A stretch of DNA of 54,644 nucleotides from a virus. The translations under genes and the position numbers were made by a program. The stretch is taken from IMG/VR virus record IMGVR_UViG_3300032268_001435, positions 1-54,644 of that record; one strand, 5' to 3'. The stretch's first letter is position 1. Each line of letters starts with the position of its first letter. The notes under the pieces are model-generated. The model was given only the letters and a program-made list of their open reading frames with translations. It made no database searches and was not told the DNA's origin. Shown in pieces: positions 1 to 7,326 of the stretch.

Positions 1-15
1 AGTCGAGGTGCTGCT

Positions 16-267
16 ATGAAGAAAAAGAAGAATGTTCCAGCTCCTGTCATTTCCTCTTCTGATGAAGCGTCTGCTGCTATTCAGAGTTGGTATTTGAGTT
101 CTCCGGAGTATGATCCGTATGATTGTCCGGAGATTTCAGAAAATCATATGGAGCGTCTACAGGCTCTTGTTCGTAAGATTTGGGAGGATGCATATCAGAC
201 TGGAAGGTCTGATGCACGATCCGATGCTGCTGTTGAAGTCGCAGAGGCAGAATGGTTCCACAGCTGA
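16..267 (+). CDS. Hypothetical protein, 83 aa
   Basis: Not recognised. The start is supported by GAGGTG five bases upstream. The protein opens with a lysine run (MKKKKN), then a Ser/Ala-rich stretch and an acidic C-terminal half likely to be helical (HMERLQALVRKIWEDAY). It has no signal peptide or membrane segment. It is the first of six tightly packed plus-strand small genes, several overlapping, which suggests an operon entering from the left edge. Confidence 0.7.
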   Translation: MKKKKNVPAPVISSSDEASAAIQSWYLSSPEYDPYDCPEISENHMERLQALVRKIWEDAYQTGRSDARSDAAVEVAEAEWFHS

Positions 268-273
268 CTGTGC

Positions 274-531
274 ATGATTATGAAGTGCTACACTCTCAAG
301 TATGATGTGCCTGCCAAGCACATGTACAAGAATCCCTACGGCATATGGGTGCCTCAGCTCGTGCAGCACAAGTTATCACCTGCAGGAATGGGATCTGCCG
401 TGTACACTCCCCTTCATGTGGGAGCAGTTGCACTGCTGATCGATACGAAGAACATGCCGGGCAAGTGCATATACCTCTCAGGCGGTTTCACCGTGGAGCT
501 GCATGATTCAGATTTGGAGCCACTATCATGA
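274..531 (+). CDS. Small SH3-like phage protein, 85 aa
   Basis: Function unknown. Beta-rich, with alternating hydrophobic strands and a closing pattern (GGFTVELHDSDLEPL) that resembles the short barrel proteins repeated across the window: a value-like loop, a V/W strand and a C-terminal L-x-x-L. ATG 274 and ATG 280 are both possible starts, and no good ribosome site separates them. The stop overlaps the next ATG (ATGA), so coupling is likely. Confidence 0.65.
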   Translation: MIMKCYTLKYDVPAKHMYKNPYGIWVPQLVQHKLSPAGMGSAVYTPLHVGAVALLIDTKNMPGKCIYLSGGFTVELHDSDLEPLS

Positions 532-860
532 ACAAGAAAGATCCTGTGGATCTGGAGACAGGCGATCTCGCATGGATCTGGTCCACAACGGGCCCACTCT
601 CTGCGCTGGTTATTGATACTGATCCTAGTAGGGAGGCACAAACCTACTACCTGCTTTCCTGCCCAGATCGGGAGCCTGAGTGGATTCCGGAATCGTTGGT
701 GTTCTCCTCACCGGAAGCCGTAACCCACCCATGGCAGGCCCGGCAGGTATACCCATCCCTGATCGCCAATGAGATCGTATCCGTGCAGCCAATGCCCCAG
801 GGCTGCCTACAATTCTACCTCGATGAGGTCGAGTCCAGAGTGAAAAGAGAAGGAGAATGA
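528..860 (+). CDS. Small SH3-like phage protein, 110 aa
   Basis: Function unknown. The N-terminus carries the recurring 'ETGDLAWIWS...SALVIDTD' signature (G-D-L-x-W, then a hydrophobic strand), followed by a tyrosine-rich strand (TYYLLSC) and an acidic tail. It starts inside the stop of the upstream gene (ATGA overlap). Assignment to the window's SH3/KOW-like family is by pattern only. Confidence 0.7.
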   Translation: MNKKDPVDLETGDLAWIWSTTGPLSALVIDTDPSREAQTYYLLSCPDREPEWIPESLVFSSPEAVTHPWQARQVYPSLIANEIVSVQPMPQGCLQFYLDEVESRVKREGE

Positions 861-863
861 GCC

Positions 864-1097
864 CTGAGCAGCGATATCTATATTCTTGAAACGTCGGATG
901 GTGGGATTGAGTTGGAGATTGGTGTTCGTTCTGTAGGTATTCGTGTATCGGATCCAGACGAGAATGCCATTGTTTTCTTTGATATGACAAATGCGGATCA
1001 TCGTGAACGTATGAGGGTAATGGTTCAGGCTTTGCAGCACCAACTTGATATTCACTCTGAGAGCGGTGAACAATGCTTAATCCGGGAGACCTGGTGA
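864..1097 (+). CDS. Hypothetical protein with unclear start (CTG 864, or frame error), 77 aa
   Basis: The frame reads as real protein from just after the upstream stop (SSDIYILETSDGGIELEIGV...), yet it has no ATG or GTG. The ribosome site GGAG (852-855) is followed by an ATG at 857 in the wrong frame, giving a 10-residue dead end. CTG 864 is in frame, eight bases after GGAG. Removing one C from CCC at 862-864 would put ATG 857 in frame. So this is either a CTG start or a one-base error or mutation. TTG 912 is a further, less likely start. Confidence 0.5.
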   Translation: MSSDIYILETSDGGIELEIGVRSVGIRVSDPDENAIVFFDMTNADHRERMRVMVQALQHQLDIHSESGEQCLIRETW

Positions 1098-1297
1098 AAA
1101 TCTCTCCTCGTCCTGCGATGTTCGAGACTGTGCACGCAAGAAATCTCTCCACGACACACGTGGTGGAACTGCTGAAGGGAACGCTGGGAATTCTAGTAAG
1201 CCTCCACGGCGAAGTCCACAGGCGAGCCCATGTCCTCATCGGGGGTCAGCTGTACGAGACATACTATGACAACATCGAGCAGCACCGTGACACCTGA
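1073..1297 (+). CDS. Small SH3/KOW-like phage protein, 74 aa
   Basis: Matches the recurring pattern: LNPGDLVKISP at the start, GTLGILVSLHG in the middle and a strand-like end. This looks like a small beta-barrel of KOW or tudor type, whose role is unknown. It overlaps the end of the preceding gene by 25 bases and the start of the next by 32, so the cluster is probably translated as one unit. Confidence 0.7.
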   Translation: MLNPGDLVKISPRPAMFETVHARNLSTTHVVELLKGTLGILVSLHGEVHRRAHVLIGGQLYETYYDNIEQHRDT

Positions 1298-1532
1298 AGT
1301 TCCTGATCCCGGATCGCTGATGCGGCTCGTCCAAGGCCTGAACTGGTGCAACGGGCACGTTGTTGACAGCAACGACAACATCGTGGCGGAGATGCACTTC
1401 ACGAAGGAGGATGTCGCGCTGTTCATCTCAGTGAGGCCCAATGCGTGGGATCCGGTGAGGGGGAGAAAGTATCGATGCCTAGTGGGCGATAAGATCGTCC
1501 TTTTCAACCCGGACTACCTGCGCAAGGTGTGA
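1266..1532 (+). CDS. Small hypothetical protein, 88 aa
   Basis: Start taken at ATG 1266, which overlaps the preceding gene. An ATG at 1230 in the same frame is possible but lies deeper in the neighbour. The N-terminus is Ser/Thr-rich. The rest is beta-like (YRCLVGDKIVLFNPDYLRKV), again ending in a strand plus L-R-K-V. Its last 54 bases overlap, tail to tail, the minus-strand oxygenase gene. Function unknown. Confidence 0.6.
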   Translation: MTTSSSTVTPEVPDPGSLMRLVQGLNWCNGHVVDSNDNIVAEMHFTKEDVALFISVRPNAWDPVRGRKYRCLVGDKIVLFNPDYLRKV

Positions 1533-1985
1533 GTTAAAGACAAGACAGATCCTGTCTTCTAATGACTCGTTCTTCCCTACCCTGTGGTAGAGATCCGAGG
1601 GAAATGTGATAAGAAGTCCTGGTGTGGGTGAGATTGAAAACGTCTGCGGAGTCTCCCGAGTCACGACATCAAATTGAATATCCCCAGACCCACTGCATGC
1701 CTGCAGGTATAGAACACCCGAAGAAGTGAATCCGGTGTGCGTGTGCCACTCGTTGCACGATCCCGGAGGATTGATGTTGAACCAAAAACTATCGGCTCTC
1801 ACATCGCGAAGAAAGCGCTCGAGGTCGGGAAACTGCTCAGTCTTCGGGCCGCTTGTCGTTGATGACCAACCGCCACGTGTGCTTCTGCGACGGGACTTCG
1901 GATCGAGCGCCCTGAGCCGCATCACCTCCTCGATTAGACCGACGGGCAGTGTGACCGAGGAGGTGAAAACGAGGTCCTGAATCAT
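1479..1985 (-). CDS. 2OG-Fe(II) oxygenase-like protein (phage hydroxylase type), 168 aa
   Basis: Probably an iron and 2-oxoglutarate dependent hydroxylase of the family common in T4-like phages. Visible signs: WHTHTG at residues 80-85 in the position of the HxD/HxH iron pair, a distal histidine in FPSDLYHRV (about 134), and EDRICLVFN with an arginine (about 147) suited to binding 2-oxoglutarate. The double-stranded beta-helix strands lie between. The ATG overlaps the stop of the upstream structural-like gene (ATGA), suggesting joint translation and possibly a structural or virion-associated substrate. Substrate unknown. Confidence 0.75.
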   Translation of the reverse strand: MIQDLVFTSSVTLPVGLIEEVMRLRALDPKSRRRSTRGGWSSTTSGPKTEQFPDLERFLRDVRADSFWFNINPPGSCNEWHTHTGFTSSGVLYLQACSGSGDIQFDVVTRETPQTFSISPTPGLLITFPSDLYHRVGKNESLEDRICLVFNSHLAQVVRVEKDDLIAH

Positions 1986-2650
1986 GCCACGAATGTGTAT
2001 CCAGCTGGAACTGACCCGCCAGGCGTGCCTAGAATTGTCCAGACACCCGGAATGCTGCCAACGCTTGGATTGCAGTTTGGAGTGACGGCCGGATATATGA
2101 TCCCAGGAGTAGCAGTCGTTGTTAGAAAGAATCCTTGGCTGTCTGTGACAGGATCACCGCCAGTGTAACCAAAGACGCTGCTCCACCCGCCTCCGTTCAC
2201 GCGGTACCACCACTTTCCTCCGTCGGCAGGCGAGCACGCGAGGTCGACCACATCGTTGACGTTAGTGAATGTGGGACCTGACTCTGTCTGAACAGAACCA
2301 TCGCTGTTGTACACAGTTCCATCGCTTCGAGCTCCGACAGAGTTGAATCCGATGAGCGGCCCCGAGTAACTGAAGATGACATTGGCAAATCCTGCAAACA
2401 TGTACTGTGTTGCACCCAGCACCTTCACAGTGAACATCTTTCGCTCAGACCCAATTGAGACCGCTGGATTTCCGAGTGAGGAACCGTTGTATACACCCTC
2501 TCCGAATGTAAGGTCTGTCACCGTGCGTCCACCGTCTGATATCACGAGGTCCGCTTCTGTTCTTCCTGCATCCCAAATCCAACCACTAGGAGCAGGTGAT
2601 CCAATCCTCACTGATCCCTGAACCACTAGACGATTCACATTTAGTGACAT
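1982..2650 (-). CDS. Putative virion or tail-associated structural protein, 222 aa
   Basis: Gly/Ser/Thr-rich and beta-rich, with many aromatic turns (WIWDAG, MFAGFANVIFSYSG, KWWYRVNGGGWSSVFGYTGG) and almost no charged helices. This is a style seen in phage fibre, decoration or SPRY-like beta-sandwich proteins. A strong ribosome site (AAGGGGAGA) precedes the ATG. It overlaps the downstream oxygenase gene. No family is certain; the structural role is inferred from composition. Confidence 0.6.
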   Translation of the reverse strand: MSLNVNRLVVQGSVRIGSPAPSGWIWDAGRTEADLVISDGGRTVTDLTFGEGVYNGSSLGNPAVSIGSERKMFTVKVLGATQYMFAGFANVIFSYSGPLIGFNSVGARSDGTVYNSDGSVQTESGPTFTNVNDVVDLACSPADGGKWWYRVNGGGWSSVFGYTGGDPVTDSQGFFLTTTATPGIIYPAVTPNCNPSVGSIPGVWTILGTPGGSVPAGYTFVA

Positions 2651-2707
2651 TTTATCTCCCCTTAAAGAGACTAAGTATGTGTCAGGAAGATGAAGAGCAC
2701 AAGGATT

Positions 2708-3364
2708 TCACTCCACTCGGACAGACTTTGCCCCGAACGTGCTGCGGGCGACACCGATGATTTTATCGATCGTGAGATCGTCGGGCTTGTGAACCACCAT
2801 GGAGACGCAGATTCCCGGACCTTCCGCCACCGAGACGGAGGTGGAGACGACACGCACCCCCATCCCCTCCACAGAGGCACGCAGGTCCCTCACGACGCCA
2901 GGGCGGTCAAAGAGGTTGAACTCGATCGTGTGGATGTGGTGGGTGGAGAGGAATCGGTGCTCGAGATTTCCCACGATCCAGAGCGTCCCGAGCGTCATCA
3001 CAGCAGCGACTGCCGCCAGAGGGCCGAACCCACTCCCGCACGCGATGCCGATGATGGCGGTGGTCCACAGGGATGCCGCAGTCGTGAGACCCTTCACTGA
3101 TGATCCATACCGCACAATGGCGCCAGCACCCAGGAATCCCAGGCCGTTCACCACCTGCGCGACGATGCGCCCCGGATCTCCTCCGGTACTGAGCGCTGTT
3201 GCGTAGAGGATCGACACCTCGGCGGCGAGGGCGGATCCGACGGCGAGCACCATGTGTGTGCGGAGGCCTGCTGACTGACCGTGGACGTCCCTCTCGAGCC
3301 CAATCACACCCCCGAGGAGTGCAGCGAGACCGAGACCGACGACGTGTGAGACTGTGACTTCCAT
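2708..3364 (-). CDS. mgtC: MgtC/SapB-like membrane protein, 218 aa
   Basis: Recognised as MgtC family: GGVIGLERD near the N-terminus (the family GxxIGxER motif), 'GLRTHMVLAVGSALA', 'GLGFLGAGAIV' and 'VKGLTTAASLWTTAIIGIACG' across four or five membrane helices, then a soluble C-terminal ACT-like region. Bacterial MgtC acts at the inner membrane and in Salmonella restrains the F-type ATP synthase; carriage by a phage is unusual. ATG 3364 fits the family N-terminus, and a TATACT box lies seven bases ahead of it on the minus strand. A longer start at 3415 is less likely. Confidence 0.85.
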   Translation of the reverse strand: MEVTVSHVVGLGLAALLGGVIGLERDVHGQSAGLRTHMVLAVGSALAAEVSILYATALSTGGDPGRIVAQVVNGLGFLGAGAIVRYGSSVKGLTTAASLWTTAIIGIACGSGFGPLAAVAAVMTLGTLWIVGNLEHRFLSTHHIHTIEFNLFDRPGVVRDLRASVEGMGVRVVSTSVSVAEGPGICVSMVVHKPDDLTIDKIIGVARSTFGAKSVRVE

Positions 3365-3403
3365 AGTATTAAGTATAGCAAGGCGGTGGGCAGGATTATA
3401 TTT

Positions 3404-4198
3404 ATGGGCATGCAAAAAACAAATCTACTCCGCGAGGCAATAAGGGCGATACTCCGCGAGGAGGCGGGACCCGACAAGTCGAGCGCGCTCGCGGACAGGA
3501 TCATAGAGACGAACAAGGGAATGAGGGAGGTGGGACTCCCGTTCCAGATCGTCATCGAGATCTCGGGCGGGGCAGACTTCGAGGCGCAGATCATGCTGAA
3601 GAGGACTGACGCGGGCGGAGGAGACGAGGAGCTCACGCGAATCATGCCCGGATCGACGATCGTCTCGGACTGGATAGAGGAGAACATGATGTCACCGAAG
3701 CGGGAGGCGGCGCTGGAGATCTCAAAGCGTCTTCCCTACGGAAGCATCCTCACAGCACCCCCGTCCCGCAGCGACGGCAAGTGCCTAAGCTCACAGGTGG
3801 TGCAGCTCACGAGGGAGACGCGCCCGGGCTGGGGACCGCTACTATACGACATCGCGCTTGAGGCGGCGACGGAGAGCAGGGGAGGACTCACACCCGACAG
3901 GCTCACGGTCACACCCGAGGCGCAGAGGATCTGGAGGGCGTACGACACGGCGAGGCCCGACGTCTCGAAGCGGCAGCTGGACATCGACCCTCTCGCGATG
4001 GCACTGAGCGACAAGACCTACAGCGGCATCAAGCCAGAGCGCCTCACACCCGACGACCCAACAGACGACTGCGGGCAGGTGTCATCCTGGGAGGCGACAG
4101 ACGGGAACTGGAGCAGCTCACCACTATCACGCACCTACAGCAAGGCGCCCGGGGTGATCCCAAAGCTCGAGGCTGCCGGCGCGATCGTGAGGCGCTGA
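3404..4198 (+). CDS. Phage protein with capsid-targeting-like N-terminus, 264 aa
   Basis: The N-terminus NLLREAIRAILREEAG is a short amphipathic helix ending in L-R-E|E, matching the T4 gp21 prohead protease consensus [LI]-x-E. The C-terminal half (RPGWGPLLYDIALEAAT, DPTDDCGQVSSWE, SSSPLSRTYSK) resembles a family I have seen in marine T4-like phages, function unknown. A predicted site after the helix would release a mature internal protein. Starts at 3404 or 3410 (both ATG) are close; neither has a strong ribosome site, but an AT-rich TTATATTTATG stands just before. It is divergent from the MgtC gene. Confidence 0.75.
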   Translation: MGMQKTNLLREAIRAILREEAGPDKSSALADRIIETNKGMREVGLPFQIVIEISGGADFEAQIMLKRTDAGGGDEELTRIMPGSTIVSDWIEENMMSPKREAALEISKRLPYGSILTAPPSRSDGKCLSSQVVQLTRETRPGWGPLLYDIALEAATESRGGLTPDRLTVTPEAQRIWRAYDTARPDVSKRQLDIDPLAMALSDKTYSGIKPERLTPDDPTDDCGQVSSWEATDGNWSSSPLSRTYSKAPGVIPKLEAAGAIVRR

Positions 4199-4749
4199 TC
4201 CCAAAGTGGGCGTCGACTCGGGCTCGGGCGCGGCTTAAACGAAGAAATACTAGGGGGAGAAGAGCCCCTAAGGGGACACAAGCACTCAAGGGAGCTCTCG
4301 CTACAGGGACGACTAGAGGGGAGCTATAAAGGGGAGACCCAATGCACTCCCAGGCGCCCAGGCGCCCGAGCACGAGCCCAGCACAGTCGGGCGCAGGACC
4401 CAGACCCCTAGCCCCCACCCACTCCTCCCAGTCACACGTGGGCAGTGGCCGATCAGCCACGTCACCCGCTGCTGCGCAGGGGGCACCTCGGGGCGACGCC
4501 CATCAGCGCTGCGCAGTCCCTGCTCGAAAAAGGTGGGGTGGCGGAGGGTGACAAAGAGTGCCAAAAAGTGACAAACATATTACACAAGCTCCGACAAGCT
4601 CCGGCATAGGGGGACAGAGATACTCAGTGGCTGTCGGACTTAGTACCCACGCACTCCCCTCACTGCACGCACTCCCCCGCCACTGCTCTCCCCTGCACCC
4701 TCACTGCGCACCTCGTCTCCCCCTCTCCCCCCGCGCGGCCTCATTTTGT
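4199..4749. other. 550-bp intergenic region, no convincing gene
   Basis: No open frame here looks like protein. An ATG at 4342 with GGGGAG ahead would give only a low-complexity Pro/Ser/Arg peptide. Contents: small hairpins such as GCCCC TAA GGGG (4264-4275), a run of related words GTGACAAA, GTGCCAAA and GTGACAAA near 4549-4575, a tandem ACAAGCTCCG pair near 4587, and a long C-rich, pyrimidine-dominated stretch (about 4655-4745). It separates the late-like left block from the early-gene zone, so a replication or boundary role is possible but unproven. Confidence 0.4.
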
Positions 4750-4779
4750 GTGCAAACCGCTCCCCCTCTGTGGTACTGT
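4750..4779 (+). promoter_or_regulatory. GTGCAA-type promoter, leaderless gene 4786
   Basis: GTGCAA (4750-4755), 18-bp spacer, TACTGT (4774-4779), then six bases to ATG 4786. First copy of the repeated early promoter; one of two with an 18-bp spacer. Confidence 0.7.
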
Positions 4780-4785
4780 TATCAC

Positions 4786-5013
4786 ATGTCCTTTTGCCAT
4801 CACTCGCTCTCCACCTCGCTCCCCCCTCTCGGCTCCCTCGTCCGTGTCCACTGGTACACTGGGCCTCCCGAGCACGTGGCGGTCATGTCGGGGATCGTCA
4901 TGACCCTGGAACCCCAATACGGGACAGTCGAGGTGCTGGTCACATGTGCAGGTAGCAGGGAGACGTGGATTCGTCGGTGCCCCCTTCGAGAGCTCGAGGT
5001 GGTGGAGCAGTGA
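4786..5013 (+). CDS. Small SH3/KOW-like early protein, 75 aa
   Basis: Start chosen because the ATG lies six bases after a promoter -10 box, which predicts a leaderless mRNA. The frame is open further upstream, but that part is transcriptionally excluded by this promoter. Core pattern: LGSLVRVHWYTG, then VAVMSGIVMTLEP, then a strand VEVLVTCAG and a C-terminal LRELEVV, matching the window's family of small barrels. Function unknown. The next gene starts in its stop codon (GTGA). Confidence 0.7.
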   Translation: MSFCHHSLSTSLPPLGSLVRVHWYTGPPEHVAVMSGIVMTLEPQYGTVEVLVTCAGSRETWIRRCPLRELEVVEQ

Positions 5014-5249
5014 CTCCTCTCCCCCCGGGCGCTCTATTCATCGTCTCGCCCGCGCCGGGGGACGACAGATTTCACACCCCCATGGAGTGGATGGCGCACA
5101 AGTGGGCTGGGTGTGTGGGCGTGGTGGTGGACGTCTATGTGTCTGCTGAATGCCACCCCGCGGGGATCAGAGTGCCGCTACTTGTTGGTGGAGCTGTCCG
5201 CCCCTTCGATCGGCGGCACCTCCTGCCCGTCGTTGAGAGCGATGAATAG
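5010..5249 (+). CDS. Small SH3/KOW-like early protein, 79 aa
   Basis: GTG start overlapping the previous stop. The N-terminus has PPGALFIVSPAPGDD, the middle KWAGCVGVVVDVYV, and the end VRPFDRRHLLPVVE, the same strand order as its neighbours. Its stop codon falls inside the first unit of the 12-bp repeat array. Co-transcribed with 4786-5013. Function unknown. Confidence 0.65.
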   Translation: MTPLPPGALFIVSPAPGDDRFHTPMEWMAHKWAGCVGVVVDVYVSAECHPAGIRVPLLVGGAVRPFDRRHLLPVVESDE

Positions 5250-5412
5250 CGTGATCGTTAGCGTGACGAGCAGCGTGAGAAAAAGCGTCTTCTCCCTTCC
5301 CCCGATTAGCGTGATCATTAGCGTGACGGGTAGTGTGAGAAATAGTGTGGTGAGCAGCGCGAGAAATAGTGTCACGAATAGCGTGAGAAATAGTGTGAGA
5401 AAAAATGTAAAG
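5245..5412 (+). repeat. 12-bp tandem repeat array A
   Basis: About thirteen degenerate units of AATAGYGTGAGA (variants GTGATC, GTGACG, GTGTCA), interrupted once by a C/T-rich stretch at 5293-5304. It ends seven bases before a GTGTAA promoter. An ORF 5242-5424 runs through it (NSVRNSVTNSVRNSVR), because 12 is a multiple of three; I do not treat that as a gene. Two related arrays lie at 21855 and 26128, also directly upstream of promoters. Confidence 0.85.
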
Positions 5413-5418
5413 GACCTC

Positions 5419-5447
5419 GTGTAAATCCCCGCCCCCTGGGTTATGAT
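5419..5447 (+). promoter_or_regulatory. GTGTAA-type promoter after repeat array A
   Basis: GTGTAA (5419-5424), 17-bp spacer, TATGAT (5442-5447). An ATG follows six bases later (5454), opening a 55-codon frame that ends at 5621. The better gene starts at 5512, which would then have a leader of about 58 bases. Confidence 0.75.
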
Positions 5448-5511
5448 TCTAACATGATGAAGCGGTGGGAGTGGTTCCCCCGCACGGATAACAGAAACAG
5501 GAGAGACACGA

Positions 5512-5802
5512 ATGAGCAGAAACAGCAACAACGGTCGCAGCAGCAACAACACTGGTCGCACGGAGCTCGTCTCCCGGGAGCGCTTCCTGCGAGCTGTCGA
5601 GGACATCTACCGCGAGCGTGAGCGCAACGCTGAGCTACAGGCCGCCCTCCAGCGTGCCTACACGGACGGCGCTGCTGCGGTCCTCAACTCGGACGTCTTC
5701 ACGGCGTACGTCCCCACCCGTGAGCGTCGAGGCCTCCGGGCTTGGAACTTCGGCCGCAGCGCCCGTCGGGCTGCTGCTCGTCGGGGCAGCACCGAGGGCT
5801 GA
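5512..5802 (+). CDS. Small early protein with central helix, 96 aa
   Basis: Asn/Ser/Arg-rich N-terminus, then a helical, highly charged segment (RERFLRAVEDIYRERERNAELQAALQRAY) and a basic C-terminus. The composition suits nucleic-acid binding, but no family is recognised. Ribosome site AGGAG lies nine bases before the ATG. A leaderless alternative frame (5454-5621) overlaps the first third in another frame; codon content favours this one. Confidence 0.65.
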   Translation: MSRNSNNGRSSNNTGRTELVSRERFLRAVEDIYRERERNAELQAALQRAYTDGAAAVLNSDVFTAYVPTRERRGLRAWNFGRSARRAAARRGSTEG

Positions 5803-5806
5803 GGGA

Positions 5807-5823
5807 TCTCCCCCAGGGGGAGA
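5807..5823 (+). terminator. Hairpin after gene 5512
   Basis: Stem TCTCCC/GGGAGA with a five-base loop directly after the stop. No T-run follows, so it may be an mRNA-end or attenuating hairpin rather than a full terminator. Confidence 0.35.
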
Positions 5824-5855
5824 AGAGTGAGTGGATCTAACTGAGGAGGCTAGAC

Positions 5856-6050
5856 ATGGCGAAGTGCAGCGAGTGTAAGGGCAAGGGGATCGTGGTCCGG
5901 GATCGTGTTGCCGCAGGAGGCCACATCGAGGGTAGCATCACCACCCAGTACTTCTCAGTGGAGCCGTGCGACTGTGGCTGCTCCCCCAGGCGTCGAAGGT
6001 CCACCCCCTCAGACGAGGCGCTCATCTCCCCCGAGGGCATCGAGATCTGA
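5856..6050 (+). CDS. DnaJ-type zinc-ribbon protein, 64 aa
   Basis: MAKCSECKGKGIV matches the CxxCxGxG repeat of DnaJ-type zinc fingers, with a second pair CDCGC near residue 40, so it can bind one zinc. A basic patch (RRRR) follows. It probably binds protein or RNA; partner unknown. GAGGAG lies seven bases before the ATG. The next gene starts inside its stop (TGATG). Confidence 0.7.
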   Translation: MAKCSECKGKGIVVRDRVAAGGHIEGSITTQYFSVEPCDCGCSPRRRRSTPSDEALISPEGIEI

Positions 6051-6283
6051 TGCCTCCCACCTACGTCCCCTGGTTCCGAGAGCCCAAGAGGCAAGGATGC
6101 CTAGTGAAGTGGACTCGGAACCAGGGGGAGGGGAGTGGGATCTTTCTTGGTACACGTGAGATCATGCGTCCGGCGCAGCCTGAGCGGCGGGCAGAGATCA
6201 CACTTGAGATCTTGGACTCCGAGTCGGGAAGGGTTCTCAACATTGAGACCTGGAGGGTGAGGCCGATCGGGGAGACTTTGTGA
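6050..6283 (+). CDS. Small hypothetical protein, 77 aa
   Basis: Overlaps the preceding stop (TGATG). Contains QGCLVKWTRNQGEGSGIFLGTRE and a final strand ETWRVRPIGETL, in line with the SH3-like pattern of a G-[I/F]-[F/V]-L-G turn between strands. Function unknown. Translation is probably coupled to the zinc-ribbon gene. Confidence 0.6.
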   Translation: MPPTYVPWFREPKRQGCLVKWTRNQGEGSGIFLGTREIMRPAQPERRAEITLEILDSESGRVLNIETWRVRPIGETL

Positions 6284-6291
6284 GAGTGCCC

Positions 6292-6320
6292 GTGCAAATT
6301 TGCAGCTGCTAGGGTACAGT
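6292..6320 (+). promoter_or_regulatory. GTGCAA-type promoter
   Basis: GTGCAA (6292-6297), 17-bp spacer, TACAGT (6315-6320). No ATG follows closely; the leader of about 90 bases leads to a 21-codon frame at 6418. Confidence 0.65.
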
Positions 6321-6417
6321 TATACAGTGGGAGGGAGAGGGCGCTCGGCACGGTCGGCCCTCCGGATTCCCTCGACAGGCCCCTGCGCGTTCCCAGCGCG
6401 CGCTCCACGGAGGTGCG

Positions 6418-6483
6418 ATGTCTCCCGTGGGAAACAGAGGGGCAATCGACCGTGTCTGGTCGGGTCCGGCGGTGCTTGCGTAG
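6418..6483 (+). CDS. Possible 21-aa peptide
   Basis: ATG preceded by CGGAGG with a short spacer, encoding MSPVGNRGAIDRVWSGPAVLA. The only frame between the 6292 promoter and the hairpin at 6499. It may be a real small gene, or the transcript may be non-coding. Confidence 0.3.
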   Translation: MSPVGNRGAIDRVWSGPAVLA

Positions 6484-6498
6484 GATGATGATGAGCCT

Positions 6499-6511
6499 CC
6501 CCCTTCGGGGG
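6499..6511 (+). terminator. C5-TTC-G5 hairpin
   Basis: CCCCC TTC GGGGG followed on the template side by AAAAAG. It ends the short 6292 transcript just before the next promoter; the orientation of the A-run makes it weak as a plus-strand terminator. Confidence 0.35.
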
Positions 6512-6529
6512 AAAAAGTGCTCCCCTCCC

Positions 6530-6558
6530 GTGCAAGGCCACCCGCGCTGTGGTATCCT
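6530..6558 (+). promoter_or_regulatory. GTGCAA-type promoter with ATC at the leaderless position
   Basis: CCCGTGCAA (-35 hexamer 6530-6535), 17-bp spacer, TATCCT (6553-6558), AGGACC, then ATC at 6565 where other copies have ATG. ATC 6565 is in frame with the downstream gene. Confidence 0.75.
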
Positions 6559-6576
6559 AGGACCATCGAGGAAGCA

Positions 6577-7326
6577 ATGAGCGCCAACACCACCAAGACC
6601 CAAATCATCAATGACCTCTGCGAGAAGTACCCGACCGGACCCCGTGGGCGGATTCGGAAGGACCACTACGTCCAGCAGGAACAGTGGGTGTCCGAGTACA
6701 CTCGGTACAAGCAGGTCCACGTCCTCGCGGCTCCGCTTCCCTTCCATGGGGTCGAGCTCAACCCGTTCTTCGGTTACAACCCGGTCGACCTCTACAAGCT
6801 GGAGGTTCGGACCCTCGACGCGGCGAAGGACGCGGTCAGGGGGCGTCGCCCCGGTGAATCACAGCAAGCGCTGACCCGGCGCGCACGGCTCCTCTGGTCG
6901 CGTTTGCGTCCGGCGATCGAGCATGTCAAGAAGACCGGCACGACCGGTGCCTGGTGCATCTCTTTCAAGGCGTTCGACTGGGGACACCCCCTTCGGTGCG
7001 GTCTCTACTTCCACGCGGACACCGCTGCAGGTGCTGAGGCGCAGGCCCGCTTCATCGCACCCATGCTGGGTGCTTCACCTGAGATGCAGATCGACATCAA
7101 CTTCCACGACATCATCACCCCCGACGAGGCAGGCCGCCTCAATGGTGCAGCGGTCAACAGGACACTCAATGAAAAGCTGCGTGAGATCGCGGGGCTCGAG
7201 GCTCGACTGAAGCGCGCTCTAGCGGATGCTGAGAAGCTCCGTGAGACTGCAGGCAAGATGATGGGGGCAGTGATGCTGCTCAACACAGAAGAAGAGCCCG
7301 ACGCGGGCGAGAAGGAGGCTGAGTGA
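6577..7326 (+). CDS. Hypothetical early protein with C-terminal coiled coil, 249 aa
   Basis: ATG 6577 has GAGGAAG in good position. A conserved-looking alpha/beta body (residues about 35-175; WCISFKAFDWGHPLRCGLYFHAD, EMQIDINFHDII) is followed by a coiled coil (LREIAGLEARLKRALADAEKLRE) and an acidic tail. No family recognised. It is one of the larger genes of the early zone. The in-frame ATC at 6565, exactly where leaderless starts sit, suggests an ancestral or rare start 12 bases upstream. Confidence 0.75.
   Translation: MSANTTKTQIINDLCEKYPTGPRGRIRKDHYVQQEQWVSEYTRYKQVHVLAAPLPFHGVELNPFFGYNPVDLYKLEVRTLDAAKDAVRGRRPGESQQALTRRARLLWSRLRPAIEHVKKTGTTGAWCISFKAFDWGHPLRCGLYFHADTAAGAEAQARFIAPMLGASPEMQIDINFHDIITPDEAGRLNGAAVNRTLNEKLREIAGLEARLKRALADAEKLRETAGKMMGAVMLLNTEEEPDAGEKEAE

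Noticed and set aside
4342-4551. 69-codon frame with GGGGAG ahead of ATG
   Set aside because: Low-complexity Pro/Ser/Arg/Gly peptide without domain; typical of GC-rich spacer DNA.
5242-5424. Peptide encoded by repeat array A (NSVRNSVT repeats)
   Set aside because: Open only because 12 is a multiple of three; arrays B and C lack good starts in the same frame.
5454-5621. 55-codon leaderless frame after the 5419 promoter
   Set aside because: Position fits the leaderless rule, but its Gln/Arg-rich sequence overlaps the better-looking gene 5512 with its own ribosome site; kept only as an alternative.
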